Source: Chromatiales bacterium (ex Bugula neritina AB1)
Lineage (GTDB): Bacteria > Pseudomonadota > Gammaproteobacteria > Granulosicoccales > Granulosicoccaceae
Direction of reading: 5' to 3'
Length of the DNA: 52,297 bases
NCBI GenBank assembly: GCA_001730015.1
Contig: MDLA01000156.1
Coordinates: 1-52,297 of the forward strand
The first letter of the stretch is position 1. Each line of letters opens with the position of its first letter. Shown piece by piece: positions 32,445 through 41,477 of the stretch. The notes beneath the pieces were generated by a model. It was not told the DNA's origin. It searched no databases and saw only the letters and a program-made list of their open reading frames with translations. The position numbers and the translations under genes are program-made.

Positions 32445-33362
32445 TCACGGTGTTGTTATAGGGGGTGGCTTTCGACGTGCACCGGATATGGCATTACCCG
32501 CTATTGCTGCAAGCAGAATAGAACCACCGATCAGTGTATTGATTGTCGCCGTTTCCCCAAGGAACAGCCAAACCCACATAGGACCCAACAGAACCTCTGC
32601 CAGTGATAACAAGGTAAGCTCGGCAGCGGGAAGCGTTTTTGAGCCCAGTGTATACAGGATCAAACCGGCACCTACCTGGAAAACCCCCATTCCCATAGCA
32701 ATGCTTGTATCATTGACTGACAGCATTAGTGGTAACCCCGCACTGATACAGATAGTAGCGGTTATTACGATAGCAAAGATTCCCGATAAAAAAACTGACG
32801 GCAGCATTTCTCCTGATTTACCCCAACGCAACGCGACGGTGAATACAGCAAACCCTAACGCTGAGCCTAGTGCGGCCAGACTTCCTTTTATCGCGACTCC
32901 GGCTGATTTATCCATGACCATAATGCCTATACCCAGAATCGCCACGGTTATCGCAATCCATGTCGCGTGCCGAACAGGCTCCCGCAATACGACCCAGCCT
33001 AGAACAGCCGCCAGAAATGGTGCCGAGGCAAACAACAGCATGGCATTGGCAACGGAAGTGGACTGGATGGCGTATATTCCGCCGGAATAAGCGGCGACCA
33101 GAGACAGCCCGGCAATGACAGCCGGTACCCCCGCACGCTGCACCTGGGAAAATGGGTTTTCGCCAGAGCGAATCAGAATCACCACATACAAAAATACACT
33201 GAGGCTGATGGATCGATAGAGCAGTATTTGCCAAACTCCGGCATCTTGTATCATCCTGATGCCAAGACCCACAGTTGACCACAAAACACCAGCTGCAAAT
33301 ACAAACAGAAGACCGCGCTTATGACTAAGGCCTGCACTCAAGCCAATTGTAGCTTCTGTCAT
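32445..33362 (-). CDS. EamA-family (DMT superfamily) permease
   Basis: A 305-residue inner-membrane protein with about ten helices arranged as two EamA repeats: first half GVLWSTVGLGIRMIQ to WVVLREPVRHATWIAI, second half AALGSALGFAVFTVALRWGK to EVLLGPMWVWLFLGETATINT. Family members export metabolites such as amino acids or take up small solutes; substrate not predictable. It is upstream of the SenB-like gene on the same strand with a gap of about 195 bp, so they could be linked but need not be. The gap between them shows no recognisable gene. Confidence 0.9.
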   Translation of the reverse strand: MTEATIGLSAGLSHKRGLLFVFAAGVLWSTVGLGIRMIQDAGVWQILLYRSISLSVFLYVVILIRSGENPFSQVQRAGVPAVIAGLSLVAAYSGGIYAIQSTSVANAMLLFASAPFLAAVLGWVVLREPVRHATWIAITVAILGIGIMVMDKSAGVAIKGSLAALGSALGFAVFTVALRWGKSGEMLPSVFLSGIFAIVITATICISAGLPLMLSVNDTSIAMGMGVFQVGAGLILYTLGSKTLPAAELTLLSLAEVLLGPMWVWLFLGETATINTLIGGSILLAAIAGNAISGARRKPPPITTP

Positions 33363-33468
33363 TTTGTGTTCCTGGACGGGCTCGGGGCGTAATCTACTAC
33401 CACCGAGTCATTTGGTGAATTTCAAATCTCGACACAGCGCGTCTCAGCCGGCTGAAAACCTTTGCCGG

Positions 33469-33498
33469 TTGGACCTGTCTTAATAACGACCTTATGAT
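33469..33498 (+). promoter_or_regulatory. Predicted promoter of the Tat/di-heme gene pair
   Basis: TTGGAC (33469-33474), 18 bp, TATGAT (33493-33498). It is 30 bp before the ATG of the Tat protein; a small dyad GATAGAAATTATC overlaps the -10 box. Confidence 0.45.
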
Positions 33499-33527
33499 AG
33501 AAATTATCACACGACAGGAGAAACAAA

Positions 33528-34007
33528 ATGAGTGAATCAGCAATTTCCCGCCGTACCTTTCTTGCGGCTGCAGGCTTTGTCACTACAGGCTATGTCCTTC
33601 GGGCAGCCCATGCAAACGGAATCGCGCCAACTCGCTCAATGCGAGGTGGTTCGAACAATTACCTGCCTGGCGCACCAATTGTTGATCGAATTGGCGCTGG
33701 TGGTTTCTGGATGACTGGCACAGTAAGGCGCGCTGGAGACGGAGCGCCGCTTGAGGGGCAGCGTATCCAGATTTGGGCGCATACGACAGAAGGCCATGAG
33801 CGTGATCCCCATAGCCATGGCGCCACGCTCACCGATGCCAATGGTGAGTTCAGACTGGAGATGCCGCAGATCGTGCCGGCTTTTGGCCAGGCCCATGGTC
33901 ATCTGGCCTATGACAGCGATGACTTTAAAACCGTGTTCCTGCGGCCGGTCATGTCCAGCTCAAAAGACAAAACACTCAGCGCTCATTTTGTATTGAGCCC
34001 GGCCTGA
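33528..34007 (+). CDS. Tat-exported intradiol-dioxygenase/transthyretin-fold protein
   Basis: A 159-residue secreted protein. The Tat signal is SRRTFLAAAGF (Arg8-Arg9), cleaved near AHA|NG. The mature domain resembles the core of intradiol ring-cleavage dioxygenases: APLEGQRIQIWAH, then TLTDANGEFRLEMP and GHLAYDSDDFKTVFLRP. It is histidine-rich (His85, His90, His95, His97, His123, His125), which could bind iron or copper, but the paired tyrosines that coordinate iron in true intradiol dioxygenases are not evident. An AGGAG site precedes the ATG. It is followed by a di-heme membrane protein, which suggests a periplasmic redox pair. Activity unknown. Confidence 0.7.
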   Translation: MSESAISRRTFLAAAGFVTTGYVLRAAHANGIAPTRSMRGGSNNYLPGAPIVDRIGAGGFWMTGTVRRAGDGAPLEGQRIQIWAHTTEGHERDPHSHGATLTDANGEFRLEMPQIVPAFGQAHGHLAYDSDDFKTVFLRPVMSSSKDKTLSAHFVLSPA

Positions 34008-34068
34008 CAGCAGCTCGATTACGAACAGAGGCCTGTCTGTGAATTTTCCTGCCGGATGCGTATAGCGA

Positions 34069-34650
34069 ATGTATAGAAGCGCTAATACAGTCCGGGTTGT
34101 TGTCGTGGCTGCAGTGCTTGTGCCATTACTACTGGCAGCGAACAGCCCGTTACTGGAGTGGCGTGATCCAGTTTACATAGTGGCCGGTTTCGCCGGAGTA
34201 ATAGCCATGGTACTGCTGCTTTTACAGCCGATGCTCGCCACCGGCCAGATACCAGGTATAGGCAGAATTCAGTGCAGGCGTGCGCATCGGTTTATCGGTG
34301 TTGCTCTCGTGCTTAGTATCATTGTTCATGTTGCAGGCTTATGGCTTACCAGCCCACCGGACGTAATAGATGCATTGCTGTTTAACTCTGCAACTCCTTT
34401 TTCTGTCTGGGGTGTAATTGCTATGTGGGGCGTCTTTTTTACCAGTGTGCTCGCAGCAACGCGAAAAAAGGTTTTTATGACACTTTACACCTGGAAAATT
34501 GCACACCGGACTCTCGCCGTAGTAATAGTGGCAGGAACAGTTATTCACGCCATTTTAATAGAAGGGACTATGGAAACGGTTTCAAAGTACGCACTGTGCG
34601 TGCTGCTGCTGTGGGTTACCTTTATGGCTATAGTAAAACCGGGGCGCTGA
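34069..34650 (+). CDS. Ferric-reductase-like di-heme b membrane protein
   Basis: A 193-residue protein with about six hydrophobic segments. Two His pairs, His73/His87 and His146/His160, each 13 residues apart on neighbouring helices, match the bis-heme b pattern of the ferric reductase-like (FRD/MsrQ/NOX) transmembrane domain. There is no FAD or NAD domain, so like MsrQ it would need an electron donor such as quinol or a partner reductase. Its placement 60 bp after the Tat-exported His-rich protein suggests it delivers electrons to that protein. The next gene starts 6 bp after its stop but is of a quite different type. Confidence 0.75.
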   Translation: MYRSANTVRVVVVAAVLVPLLLAANSPLLEWRDPVYIVAGFAGVIAMVLLLLQPMLATGQIPGIGRIQCRRAHRFIGVALVLSIIVHVAGLWLTSPPDVIDALLFNSATPFSVWGVIAMWGVFFTSVLAATRKKVFMTLYTWKIAHRTLAVVIVAGTVIHAILIEGTMETVSKYALCVLLLWVTFMAIVKPGR

Positions 34651-34656
34651 AACGCT

Positions 34657-36138
34657 ATGAACAAGCTGCAGAAAATATCGACCGATCTGGACCTGGTAAA
34701 TGCCATACAACCGACGCTGAAGGCCCCCTACGAGACAGCGCTCAAATTTGCCAACGCCATACCTGACTACAGCCTGCTGCAGTACCGTGATCTGGCTTTT
34801 CTTATATGCCGGTTTCTGGCGCATAAGTCTGAAATGAGCTTCGAGGAAACGGCTCTTCACGGAATTATCAACGAATTGCACGAGGCACAGCTAATAAATG
34901 CAGCGCAACAGGATTTATTGCACCGGTTGAGAATATTGGGCAATCACGGTGCACATAAAGCAGAAAATACTCGAGCGCCACAGCAGCAACCGGAAAGTCC
35001 ATCGGTACAGCAGGTAGATCAGCGGCTGATCCGATTAAGGGAGGAAGTTGGACAGGCCAGGGCTATTTTTCTGGAGTTGGCGTGTGATCTGTACCGAGAT
35101 GAATATCCGCAGCGAAAGATTCCGCCCTATGAGGAAGCACCAGTCGGGGAGCAGGATCACAAAGAAATACTCTACACCGCCATAAAAGACTCACAGAATT
35201 GGCAGGCGCAGTACGAGGCGGCTCTGACCTACGAACGCCTGGCTGAAGAGTATTCAAATAAAGCTGGATTTATTAAGTCAGTACAGGTGTGCGTGCACTG
35301 GATTTCGCTGCTCAACAAGGCACTTGCCTCGTACGAGGCAGCATGGAAGCAAAGTGCTATAGATAAAAAATCTGACCGGGAAATGGCTTTCATAGAGTAC
35401 CGCAATCCAGACAACCAGATGGCGCAATTATGTGAGCTGGAACCACTCTATCAATACTGTCGCCTTTGTTTTTTGCAACTGGAATTCAACAATATAGATG
35501 ATTCCGACGACTGGACGTCAGCGGCAAAGCAGAGCTGGAAATTTTTACTTAAAGCTGCAGATCGAAAACACCCGGGTGCCAATACGTTGGTCGGCAAAAT
35601 CTATCTTAATGGTTTGCCGGGCAGGGAACCCCAATACACACTGGCATTCCGGTACCTGAACAGGGCATTAAAATTAGGAGCTGAAGATGTACACTTGCAG
35701 CTATTTCAATATTATCAGGATCCTGGCTGCGCTGACTTTAACATCGATACCGCATTTGAATATCTGCGAGAGGGGGAGGAAAACGGCAGTCTCGATTGCC
35801 AGTATGAACTTGGTGTGCAGTATTTTCATGGCGACAACATTGGCAGAGACGAGGAGCTTGCTAAAGCTAAATTCGAACAGGCGGCCTCCAAAGGGCATCA
35901 GCATGCTGCGCTATCACTGGATTTGTGTTTCGGCGATTTGGCCGAGCAAATGGAGCAACATTTTAACGGGGAATTGCTCAACTACGATCCGCCAGCTGAG
36001 CCAATTGTCAACCCACCCAAGTTTGGTCGAAACCAACCTTGTCCCTGCGGTTCAGGTGCGAAGTACAAGAAATGCTGTGGCGGTGTAAACAGGGGAATGG
36101 ATCGGGGTATTCCGTTTCTGGAAGAGACGCTGTACTGA
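34657..36138 (+). CDS. DUF4145-like / Sel1-repeat / SEC-C protein
   Basis: A 493-residue cytoplasmic protein in three parts. Residues 1-110 resemble DUF4145-type helical domains ([18 protein letters not shown], then [11 protein letters not shown]). The middle is charged and helical and ends in Sel1-like TPR repeats ([31 protein letters not shown]). The C-terminus carries a SEC-C zinc motif, [20 protein letters not shown], as in SecA. SEC-C often mediates protein or ribosome contact; DUF4145-like domains occur in stress and defence genes, but no nuclease is seen here. It starts 6 bp after the heme protein, so it is perhaps co-transcribed. Function unknown. Confidence 0.7.
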   Translation: MNKLQKISTDLDLVNAIQPTLKAPYETALKFANAIPDYSLLQYRDLAFLICRFLAHKSEMSFEETALHGIINELHEAQLINAAQQDLLHRLRILGNHGAHKAENTRAPQQQPESPSVQQVDQRLIRLREEVGQARAIFLELACDLYRDEYPQRKIPPYEEAPVGEQDHKEILYTAIKDSQNWQAQYEAALTYERLAEEYSNKAGFIKSVQVCVHWISLLNKALASYEAAWKQSAIDKKSDREMAFIEYRNPDNQMAQLCELEPLYQYCRLCFLQLEFNNIDDSDDWTSAAKQSWKFLLKAADRKHPGANTLVGKIYLNGLPGREPQYTLAFRYLNRALKLGAEDVHLQLFQYYQDPGCADFNIDTAFEYLREGEENGSLDCQYELGVQYFHGDNIGRDEELAKAKFEQAASKGHQHAALSLDLCFGDLAEQMEQHFNGELLNYDPPAEPIVNPPKFGRNQPCPCGSGAKYKKCCGGVNRGMDRGIPFLEETLY

Positions 36139-36216
36139 CAAGCTTGTTACCGACAGCCTGATTGACATATTTAGAACGTGAAAAATGATGGAAATCACCT
36201 TTGACTACTCGCTTTT

Positions 36217-37449
36217 TCAGGGCTCATCCTGCCATTGATCAGTCGCGGTTTCACGCATAATTCTATCCGGGTTCTGATGCCGCTCAGCGTATTGGCGCTC
36301 GGCCTTTGTCGCATGTGTTGCTTGCAGATAAGCGCCCAGTTGTCGTGATCGCCTAACTACCGCAGCACCCGCGGCGAATCTGTTTTTTTCATACAGAGAA
36401 AGCGCAGCTTGAGCATCTGCTGGAAACGCACCCAGCGCACTCGCCAGTGCTATGGCATCTTCAGCGGCTTTGGTGGTTCCCATACCCAGGTGCGGTCTCG
36501 CCGTAAATGCTGCGTCGCCAACAAGCGCAATATTACCGCTAACCATGCACGGAGATTCAAGGTCGTATATCGGTTGGATAAACGGAGTTTCAATGCGTGC
36601 GAAAAGGGACGCATGTTGCGGCGATAGTTTTTGTTCTGCATCGCTGCGCATCGCCTTGATCACTTCAGGGCGAACAACATTTGGTGCGATAGACTCACCG
36701 TTATTATTACCATTAATATCAGTTAGAAGGTCTTGTAGCGTGTTGTGGCGGTCAGCGGTGCGATACCAGACGATGTTGTAGCGCCTCCGGCCTGCCTCCA
36801 CTGTGTGAGCGTTGTTTTTTGTTATTCCTGCGATCGGGTAAGCAATCACCTGCCCGTTAGGTGGCAGGCAGAAAGTAAAGTACGGAAATAATTCCTCTTT
36901 TTCGTAGTGGCTTAAATCGTCTTCTACTACGTAGCCTCGCCATGCAACATAGCCGGCATATCGTGGCAGGGCAGCGGGCGCTATTGCCGAACGTACAGCA
37001 GAGCGAATGCCATCGGCACCAATTAGCAGTTCGGAGTCTATGCAGCCACCGTCAGAAAACTCTGCCCTGACATTGCCGTTCTGTTCCGATTGGTGAATAC
37101 CCTCAAGTCTTACACCCGCATGATAGCGTGATTGTGGAAATTTAGATAATAGCAACTGGTATAATCTGCCCCACGAGGTAGTGACCTGATGGAAGCCGAA
37201 TGCACCAAGTTCTGTTCCGTCTGTCGCAATTGTTTTTCGGGTACGCACGGTTATACCGAAATCGTCTTCCGGTTCTATGCCAAGTGCTGCCATTGCATTG
37301 AAAAGCGCACGGTGAGTTGTAATTCCGGCACCTCGAAGATCGAGATCGTTCTCGACAGCCTCATAGATATGAACATCGTGGCCTCGCTGCTGCAACGCCA
37401 GGCCAGTAAATAACCCGCCAATAGAACCACCGACTATCGTCACCCGCAT
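36217..37449 (-). CDS. FAD-dependent aromatic hydroxylase (2,6-dihydroxypyridine/UbiH-like)
   Basis: A 410-residue class A flavin monooxygenase. FAD motif GGSIGGLFTGLALQQRG at the N-terminus, DG motif LIGADGIRSAVR, FAD/ribityl motif LVGDAAFTARPHLGMGTTKAAED; the last block (MGTTKAAEDA) and PPNGQVIAYPI recall 2,6-dihydroxypyridine 3-hydroxylase-type enzymes, but the substrate is uncertain. It is transcribed away from the truncated MBL gene, with only about 50 bp between them, so that gap is likely a rearrangement junction. No regulator adjoins it. Confidence 0.85.
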   Translation of the reverse strand: MRVTIVGGSIGGLFTGLALQQRGHDVHIYEAVENDLDLRGAGITTHRALFNAMAALGIEPEDDFGITVRTRKTIATDGTELGAFGFHQVTTSWGRLYQLLLSKFPQSRYHAGVRLEGIHQSEQNGNVRAEFSDGGCIDSELLIGADGIRSAVRSAIAPAALPRYAGYVAWRGYVVEDDLSHYEKEELFPYFTFCLPPNGQVIAYPIAGITKNNAHTVEAGRRRYNIVWYRTADRHNTLQDLLTDINGNNNGESIAPNVVRPEVIKAMRSDAEQKLSPQHASLFARIETPFIQPIYDLESPCMVSGNIALVGDAAFTARPHLGMGTTKAAEDAIALASALGAFPADAQAALSLYEKNRFAAGAAVVRRSRQLGAYLQATHATKAERQYAERHQNPDRIMRETATDQWQDEP

Positions 37450-37499
37450 TGGAGCCTCAACGTTAGTCTAATATTACTTGATTGCCTGTGGATTAGCAC

Positions 37500-38153
37500 C
37501 TGATTGCGGTTGACCCGGGGTTTGGTGAAAATGCCCCGATGCCAACGGCCGGGTTTTTTAATCACCTGCTGCACAACGCCGGGTACCGCGCTGAAGACAT
37601 CAGCATAGTGGCAATCAGCCACTGTCATCCGGATCATATTGGCAACCTGATGACCAGCGGGGCTGCTACGTTTCCCAATGCCGAAGTACTGCTGGGTAAG
37701 CACGAATACGAATGCTGGGATCGCGGCGAGAACATTTCTGATATGCGCAAACCAACCAAGGCACTTTTTGACAAAGTGGTTGTGCCTCTGCACGACAGGC
37801 TCAGACTGCTGCAACCCGGTGATAACCTGGTACCCGAACTTACTGCTGTTGAGGCGTTCGGTCACTCAGCCGGGCACTTTTGCTTTCATCTGGAAAGTGA
37901 GGGACAGCGGTTAATGCTGCTTAACGACACCGTGCCGCACTACGTCACTTCATTTGCGCACCCGCAATGGCATTTTTCTATGGACGACAACCCGGATGCA
38001 GCGGCGGTTACCCGGCAACGAATTCTGGACCTGGTTGTCGCGGAAGATATTCCCGTTACAGGTTTTCATATACCGTTTCCGTCGCTCGGCTTTGTCGAGA
38101 AAAAAGAGAACGGCTTTGAATTCAGAGCTGCCACCTACCAGTTTAATATATAA
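37500..38153 (+). pseudogene. MBL-fold lactonase-like gene, 5' end missing
   Basis: The preserved part encodes LIAVDPGFGENAP, then the metal motif HCHPDHIGN and FGHSAGHFCFHLES, GFVEKKENGF, typical of exported AHL-lactonase-like MBL proteins of about 300 residues. Homologues have a signal peptide and roughly 80-110 residues before the DPGFG block; here an in-frame TAG (37494-37496) stands just before it, and no start upstream is possible. An ATG at 37539 could begin a 204-residue protein, but that would lack the first beta-strands. The 5' end abuts the flavin hydroxylase gene, so a deletion or insertion has probably removed it. Confidence 0.75.
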
Positions 38154-38233
38154 ATTTCAGCAATTACTCCCGGGCACCGGTTTCGACTGCCCGGAGCATA
38201 ACTGATATACCAAATTGTATCGGCAATCGAAAA

Positions 38234-38509
38234 CTAGCTTTTTCGAATGCGCACGACCTTCATGTACTCAAACTCCATTCCGGCGACTTGCTCTGTCTGC
38301 GGGTAATAGGTCAGATTTACCGGCGAACCTTGCAGGTTCCGATATTTTTTCTTCCTGTTGTATTTGAACGGTATGTCATACCCTTCCAGCATCAGTGTAT
38401 TGACAAACCAGTCTTCGCTTTCGCGCTGCACGTGGCTGGTTACTTTAACCGCATCAAGTTGATTTAACTGCCGGTTCTTCTTTAAAAGTTTGTCGACATC
38501 AGATTTCAA
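38234..38509 (-). CDS. Small conserved-looking hypothetical protein
   Basis: A 91-residue basic protein (DKLLKKNRQLNQLDAVKV, YDIPFKYNRKKKYRNLQG, YYPQTEQVAGMEFEYMKVVRIRKS). The frame opens at a TTG with GGGG 11 bp upstream. No domain recognised; the central part resembles small uncharacterised gammaproteobacterial proteins. It is transcribed divergently from the flavoprotein at 38704, sharing a 194-bp intergenic region that contains the dyad at 38542-38562. Confidence 0.6.
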   Translation of the reverse strand: MKSDVDKLLKKNRQLNQLDAVKVTSHVQRESEDWFVNTLMLEGYDIPFKYNRKKKYRNLQGSPVNLTYYPQTEQVAGMEFEYMKVVRIRKS

Positions 38510-38544
38510 GTTTGCGAATACCCCTGAACTATTGATCCCATTGG

Positions 38545-38562
38545 TTTACTATAACTAAACCA
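38545..38562. promoter_or_regulatory. Shared regulatory site 1 (upstream of flavoprotein gene)
   Basis: TTTACTATAACTAAACCA, embedded in the perfect dyad TGGTTTA-N7-TAAACCA (38542-38562). It matches 41383-41400 at 15 of 18 positions. The spacing is compatible with a LysR-type T-N11-A box, and a LysR gene lies at 40447. Confidence 0.5.
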
Positions 38563-38703
38563 GAGGATAAGAAATTAATAATTTTCAAAACTTTTATTTG
38601 GTAGGACACTGTATCGGCTTTCGCAGTGAACATCAGCTGGCGAGCGGAACAATACAGTCCCGGCCTGCCGTTCGGTTCCGGGTTATTTTAAAGGTATAGG
38701 TGC

Positions 38704-39960
38704 ATGTCGGTCGAAAAAACAGGAACGCTCGTGGTCGGAGGCGGGCAGGCAGGCATCGCCATGAGTGAGCATTTGAGTAATTGCGGGGAGCCACACCTGG
38801 TCCTTGAGCGAAACCGCATAGCCGAACGCTGGCGTACAGAGCGCTGGGATTCATTAATGGCAAACGGTCCGGCATGGCACGATCGATTTCCCAACCTTGA
38901 ATTCAGTGATGTAGCACCTGACGGCTTTGCCTCGAAAACCAGTGTCACCCGTTATTTTGAGCAATATGCAAAGATGGTAAATGCACCAATCCGCTGTGGT
39001 GTGGATGTGCTATCGGTACAGAAAAAAGTCGGGGCGAGTGGTTTTGAAGTCGAAACCTCTGAAGGCAGGCTTGAGGCCACGAATATTGTTGCTGCCACTG
39101 GTCCGTTTCAGCATCCGGTTATTCCACCTATTATTCCCGAAAGTGCAGATGTCCTGCAAATACACTCCAATTCTTATCACAACGTGCAACAGCTGCCTGA
39201 CGGGGCGGTGCTGGTGGTGGGGGCCGGTTCTTCAGGATCGCAGATTGCCGATGAATTAATGCGTGCCGGTAAGCAGGTGTTTTTATCTGTCGGGCCTCAC
39301 CAGCGGCCTCCCCGCAGTTACCGTGGACGCGATTTCTGCTGGTGGCTCGGGGTGCTGGGCAAATGGGATACCACGACCATGGAGCCGGGCAAAGAGCATG
39401 TGACCATAGCGGTAAGTGGTTCGCATGGTGGATTTACCGTTGATTTTCGTCGTCTTGCCATGAAAGGCATGACGCTGGTCGGGCTGACCGATAGCTACAA
39501 CGACGGCACCGTCTATTTTGCCGCCGACCTCGCAGACAACATTGCCGAAGGCGATGCAAATTATTTATCGTTGTTGCAGGAAGCAGATGCCTACATTGAA
39601 CGCAACGGCCTGGACCTGCCGTTAGAGCCGCAGGCGCATCATATTGATGCTGATCCGGCCTGCGTTGCGAATCCGATTCGTGAATTAAATTTAAAAGAAG
39701 CTGGTATTACCTCGGTTATCTGGGCGACGGGTTATTCCGTTGACTACCGCTGGCTGAAAGCCGATGTATTTCATGATAATGGCAAGCCAATACATGAACG
39801 CGGTGTATCTGGAGAATCGGGAATCTACTTTCTTGGTCTGCCCTGGCAATCCCGCCGCGGCTCCGCTTTTATCTGGGGAGTCTGGCACGATGCAAAATAC
39901 CTCGCCGATCAAATAGCAAAACAAAAGTCCTATATAAACTACCGCCCGAAGTCCCTGTAA
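38704..39960 (+). CDS. FAD/NAD(P)-dependent monooxygenase-like flavoprotein (CzcO type)
   Basis: A 418-residue two-dinucleotide flavoprotein. FAD motif GGGQAGIAMSEHL near residue 12, NADP motif VVGAGSSGSQIADEL in the middle, ATGYSVDYRWLK near the end, as in the CzcO/flavin-containing monooxygenase group. Such enzymes oxidise amines, thioethers or ketones; here the neighbourhood of amine-handling genes makes N-oxidation an attractive guess. It ends just 33 bp before the RidA start, so the two are probably co-transcribed. The shared dyad lies 142 bp upstream. Confidence 0.85.
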   Translation: MSVEKTGTLVVGGGQAGIAMSEHLSNCGEPHLVLERNRIAERWRTERWDSLMANGPAWHDRFPNLEFSDVAPDGFASKTSVTRYFEQYAKMVNAPIRCGVDVLSVQKKVGASGFEVETSEGRLEATNIVAATGPFQHPVIPPIIPESADVLQIHSNSYHNVQQLPDGAVLVVGAGSSGSQIADELMRAGKQVFLSVGPHQRPPRSYRGRDFCWWLGVLGKWDTTTMEPGKEHVTIAVSGSHGGFTVDFRRLAMKGMTLVGLTDSYNDGTVYFAADLADNIAEGDANYLSLLQEADAYIERNGLDLPLEPQAHHIDADPACVANPIRELNLKEAGITSVIWATGYSVDYRWLKADVFHDNGKPIHERGVSGESGIYFLGLPWQSRRGSAFIWGVWHDAKYLADQIAKQKSYINYRPKSL

Positions 39961-39993
39961 ATGCAGTGGCTGCCCGCTAGACTGGAGAAAGTT

Positions 39994-40413
39994 ATGGTTC
40001 ACAAACGCGTTAGAAAATTCAATACACAGGATACTTACCCAGAACAAAATCTTAACAATGACTTATGCCAGGCGGTAGTAGCTCGTGGAACAATGATTTT
40101 TTTACGCGGCCAGTGCCCGCAAAACCTGGATGACGCGGTGAACCTCGATAGCCATGATCCGGTAGAGCAAACCCATAAGGTCATGCAGAATATAAAACAG
40201 CTGATTGAAGAATGTGGTGGCAACATGGAGCACCTGGTAAAAGTGGTGGTCTACATCACAGACGTGCGGCATCGGGAAGCGGTTTATCGAACCATGGGAG
40301 AATATATAAAGGGAGTTCATCCCGTTTCTACCGGGCTGGTTGTGCAGGCTCTGGCGCGTCCGGAGTGGCTGGTCGAAATTGACGGAACAGCTGTCATACC
40401 TGACAACGAGTAA
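39994..40413 (+). CDS. RidA (YjgF/UK114) family enamine/imine deaminase
   Basis: A 139-residue RidA-type protein. The C-terminal half carries the family pattern (GGNMEHLVKVVVYITD, then HPVSTGLVVQALARPEWLVEIDGTAV), with the conserved Arg-Pro and terminal Glu contacts; trimeric RidA hydrolyses reactive imines and enamines to ketones and ammonia. I use the ATG at 39994 with GGAG 6 bp upstream; the frame extends to 39961. Placed with amine-oxidising genes, it would deal with imines released by the dehydrogenase at 46698 or the flavoprotein. Confidence 0.9.
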   Translation: MVHKRVRKFNTQDTYPEQNLNNDLCQAVVARGTMIFLRGQCPQNLDDAVNLDSHDPVEQTHKVMQNIKQLIEECGGNMEHLVKVVVYITDVRHREAVYRTMGEYIKGVHPVSTGLVVQALARPEWLVEIDGTAVIPDNE

Positions 40414-40446
40414 TACAAGGATCCGGGCTGGCAAGATAGGAAATCC

Positions 40447-41382
40447 ATGCGCTTCACAATAAAACAGCTTGAGTATTTTGTTGCAGCTGGAGAAGCCGGG
40501 AGCATCAAGCTGGCTGCAGAGCGGATTGCTATTTCCCAACCGTCTATATCATCGGCGATATCGCATCTTGAATCGGAACTGCAACTGCAGCTTTTTGTTC
40601 GCCATCATGCACAGGGGCTATCGCTAACATCGAGCGGTCGGCGCATCCTCAGCGAGGCCAAGCTGTTTCTCAGGCAAGGGGAGGGGCTCTACGCTATTGC
40701 CAGTGAATTAAACAATGAAGTTCGCGGCCGGCTGTCATTCGGCTGCATGATCACCCTGGCCCCGATGCTGGCCCCTCAACTGGCGCATTCGTTTACCAGC
40801 GAACACCCCGGTGTCACGCTGAAAACCACGGAAGGCGGCCACGAAGAGATGCTGAGAATGCTTCGGCAGGTTGATATCGATGTTGCCATTAGTTATGACC
40901 TGCCCATTCAGGATGACATGAACTTTGAAGCGCTGGCGGATCTTCCGCCGTACGTGCTGGTTTCATCGCAGCACTCGCTGGCTAAAAGACAGGAGCTGAG
41001 CTTGAAAGACCTTGCAGATGAGCCGATGATCCTGCTCGACCTCCCGTATAGCTCGCAGTATTTCAGTTCGCTGTTTGAGAGCAAAAACCTCGCTGCCAGT
41101 GTGCACGCGAGGTCGCGGAACCAGGAAGTGGTTCGAGCGATGGTCGCCAACGGATACGGCTACACCATCGCCAATGTCAGGCCGAAAAATCTTGCTGCAC
41201 TGGATGGACGGAAACTCAAGGCTATCAGGCTAAGCGGCAGGCACAAGCCGATGAAGATCGGCATAATGACCCTGAATCAAAACCGTAAACCACTGATACT
41301 AATGGCTTTCGAATCTCATTGCCGGCGATTAATCAGTGGCCGTAAAATACCCGGGATGTTCTCGGACAACCAGCTTGTATGA
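40447..41382 (+). CDS. LysR-type transcriptional regulator
   Basis: A 311-residue full-length regulator. N-terminal winged helix-turn-helix MRFTIKQLEYFVAAGEAGSI, then AAERIAISQPSISSAISHLE, a linker helix, and an effector-binding domain (GRLSFGCMITLAPMLAPQL, VVRAMVANGYGYTIAN). It is transcribed in line between ridA and the ABC importer rather than divergently. The two copies of an 18-bp site upstream of the flavoprotein (38545) and importer (41383) are likely its targets. The effector is perhaps a polyamine or product of the pathway; inference only. Confidence 0.93.
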   Translation: MRFTIKQLEYFVAAGEAGSIKLAAERIAISQPSISSAISHLESELQLQLFVRHHAQGLSLTSSGRRILSEAKLFLRQGEGLYAIASELNNEVRGRLSFGCMITLAPMLAPQLAHSFTSEHPGVTLKTTEGGHEEMLRMLRQVDIDVAISYDLPIQDDMNFEALADLPPYVLVSSQHSLAKRQELSLKDLADEPMILLDLPYSSQYFSSLFESKNLAASVHARSRNQEVVRAMVANGYGYTIANVRPKNLAALDGRKLKAIRLSGRHKPMKIGIMTLNQNRKPLILMAFESHCRRLISGRKIPGMFSDNQLV

Positions 41383-41400
41383 TTTACTAAAACCGAACCA
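41383..41400. promoter_or_regulatory. Shared regulatory site 2 (upstream of the polyamine-type importer)
   Basis: TTTACTAAAACCGAACCA, 15 of 18 identical to the site at 38545. It begins directly after the LysR stop codon and lies 78 bp before the potA-like start. Confidence 0.5.
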
Positions 41401-41477
41401 ATGCGTTCATAATGAGTAATGTAACATATCAGAATTAACGCTTACTCTAAAGATCAGTTTCCGGAGTCCAATACACG

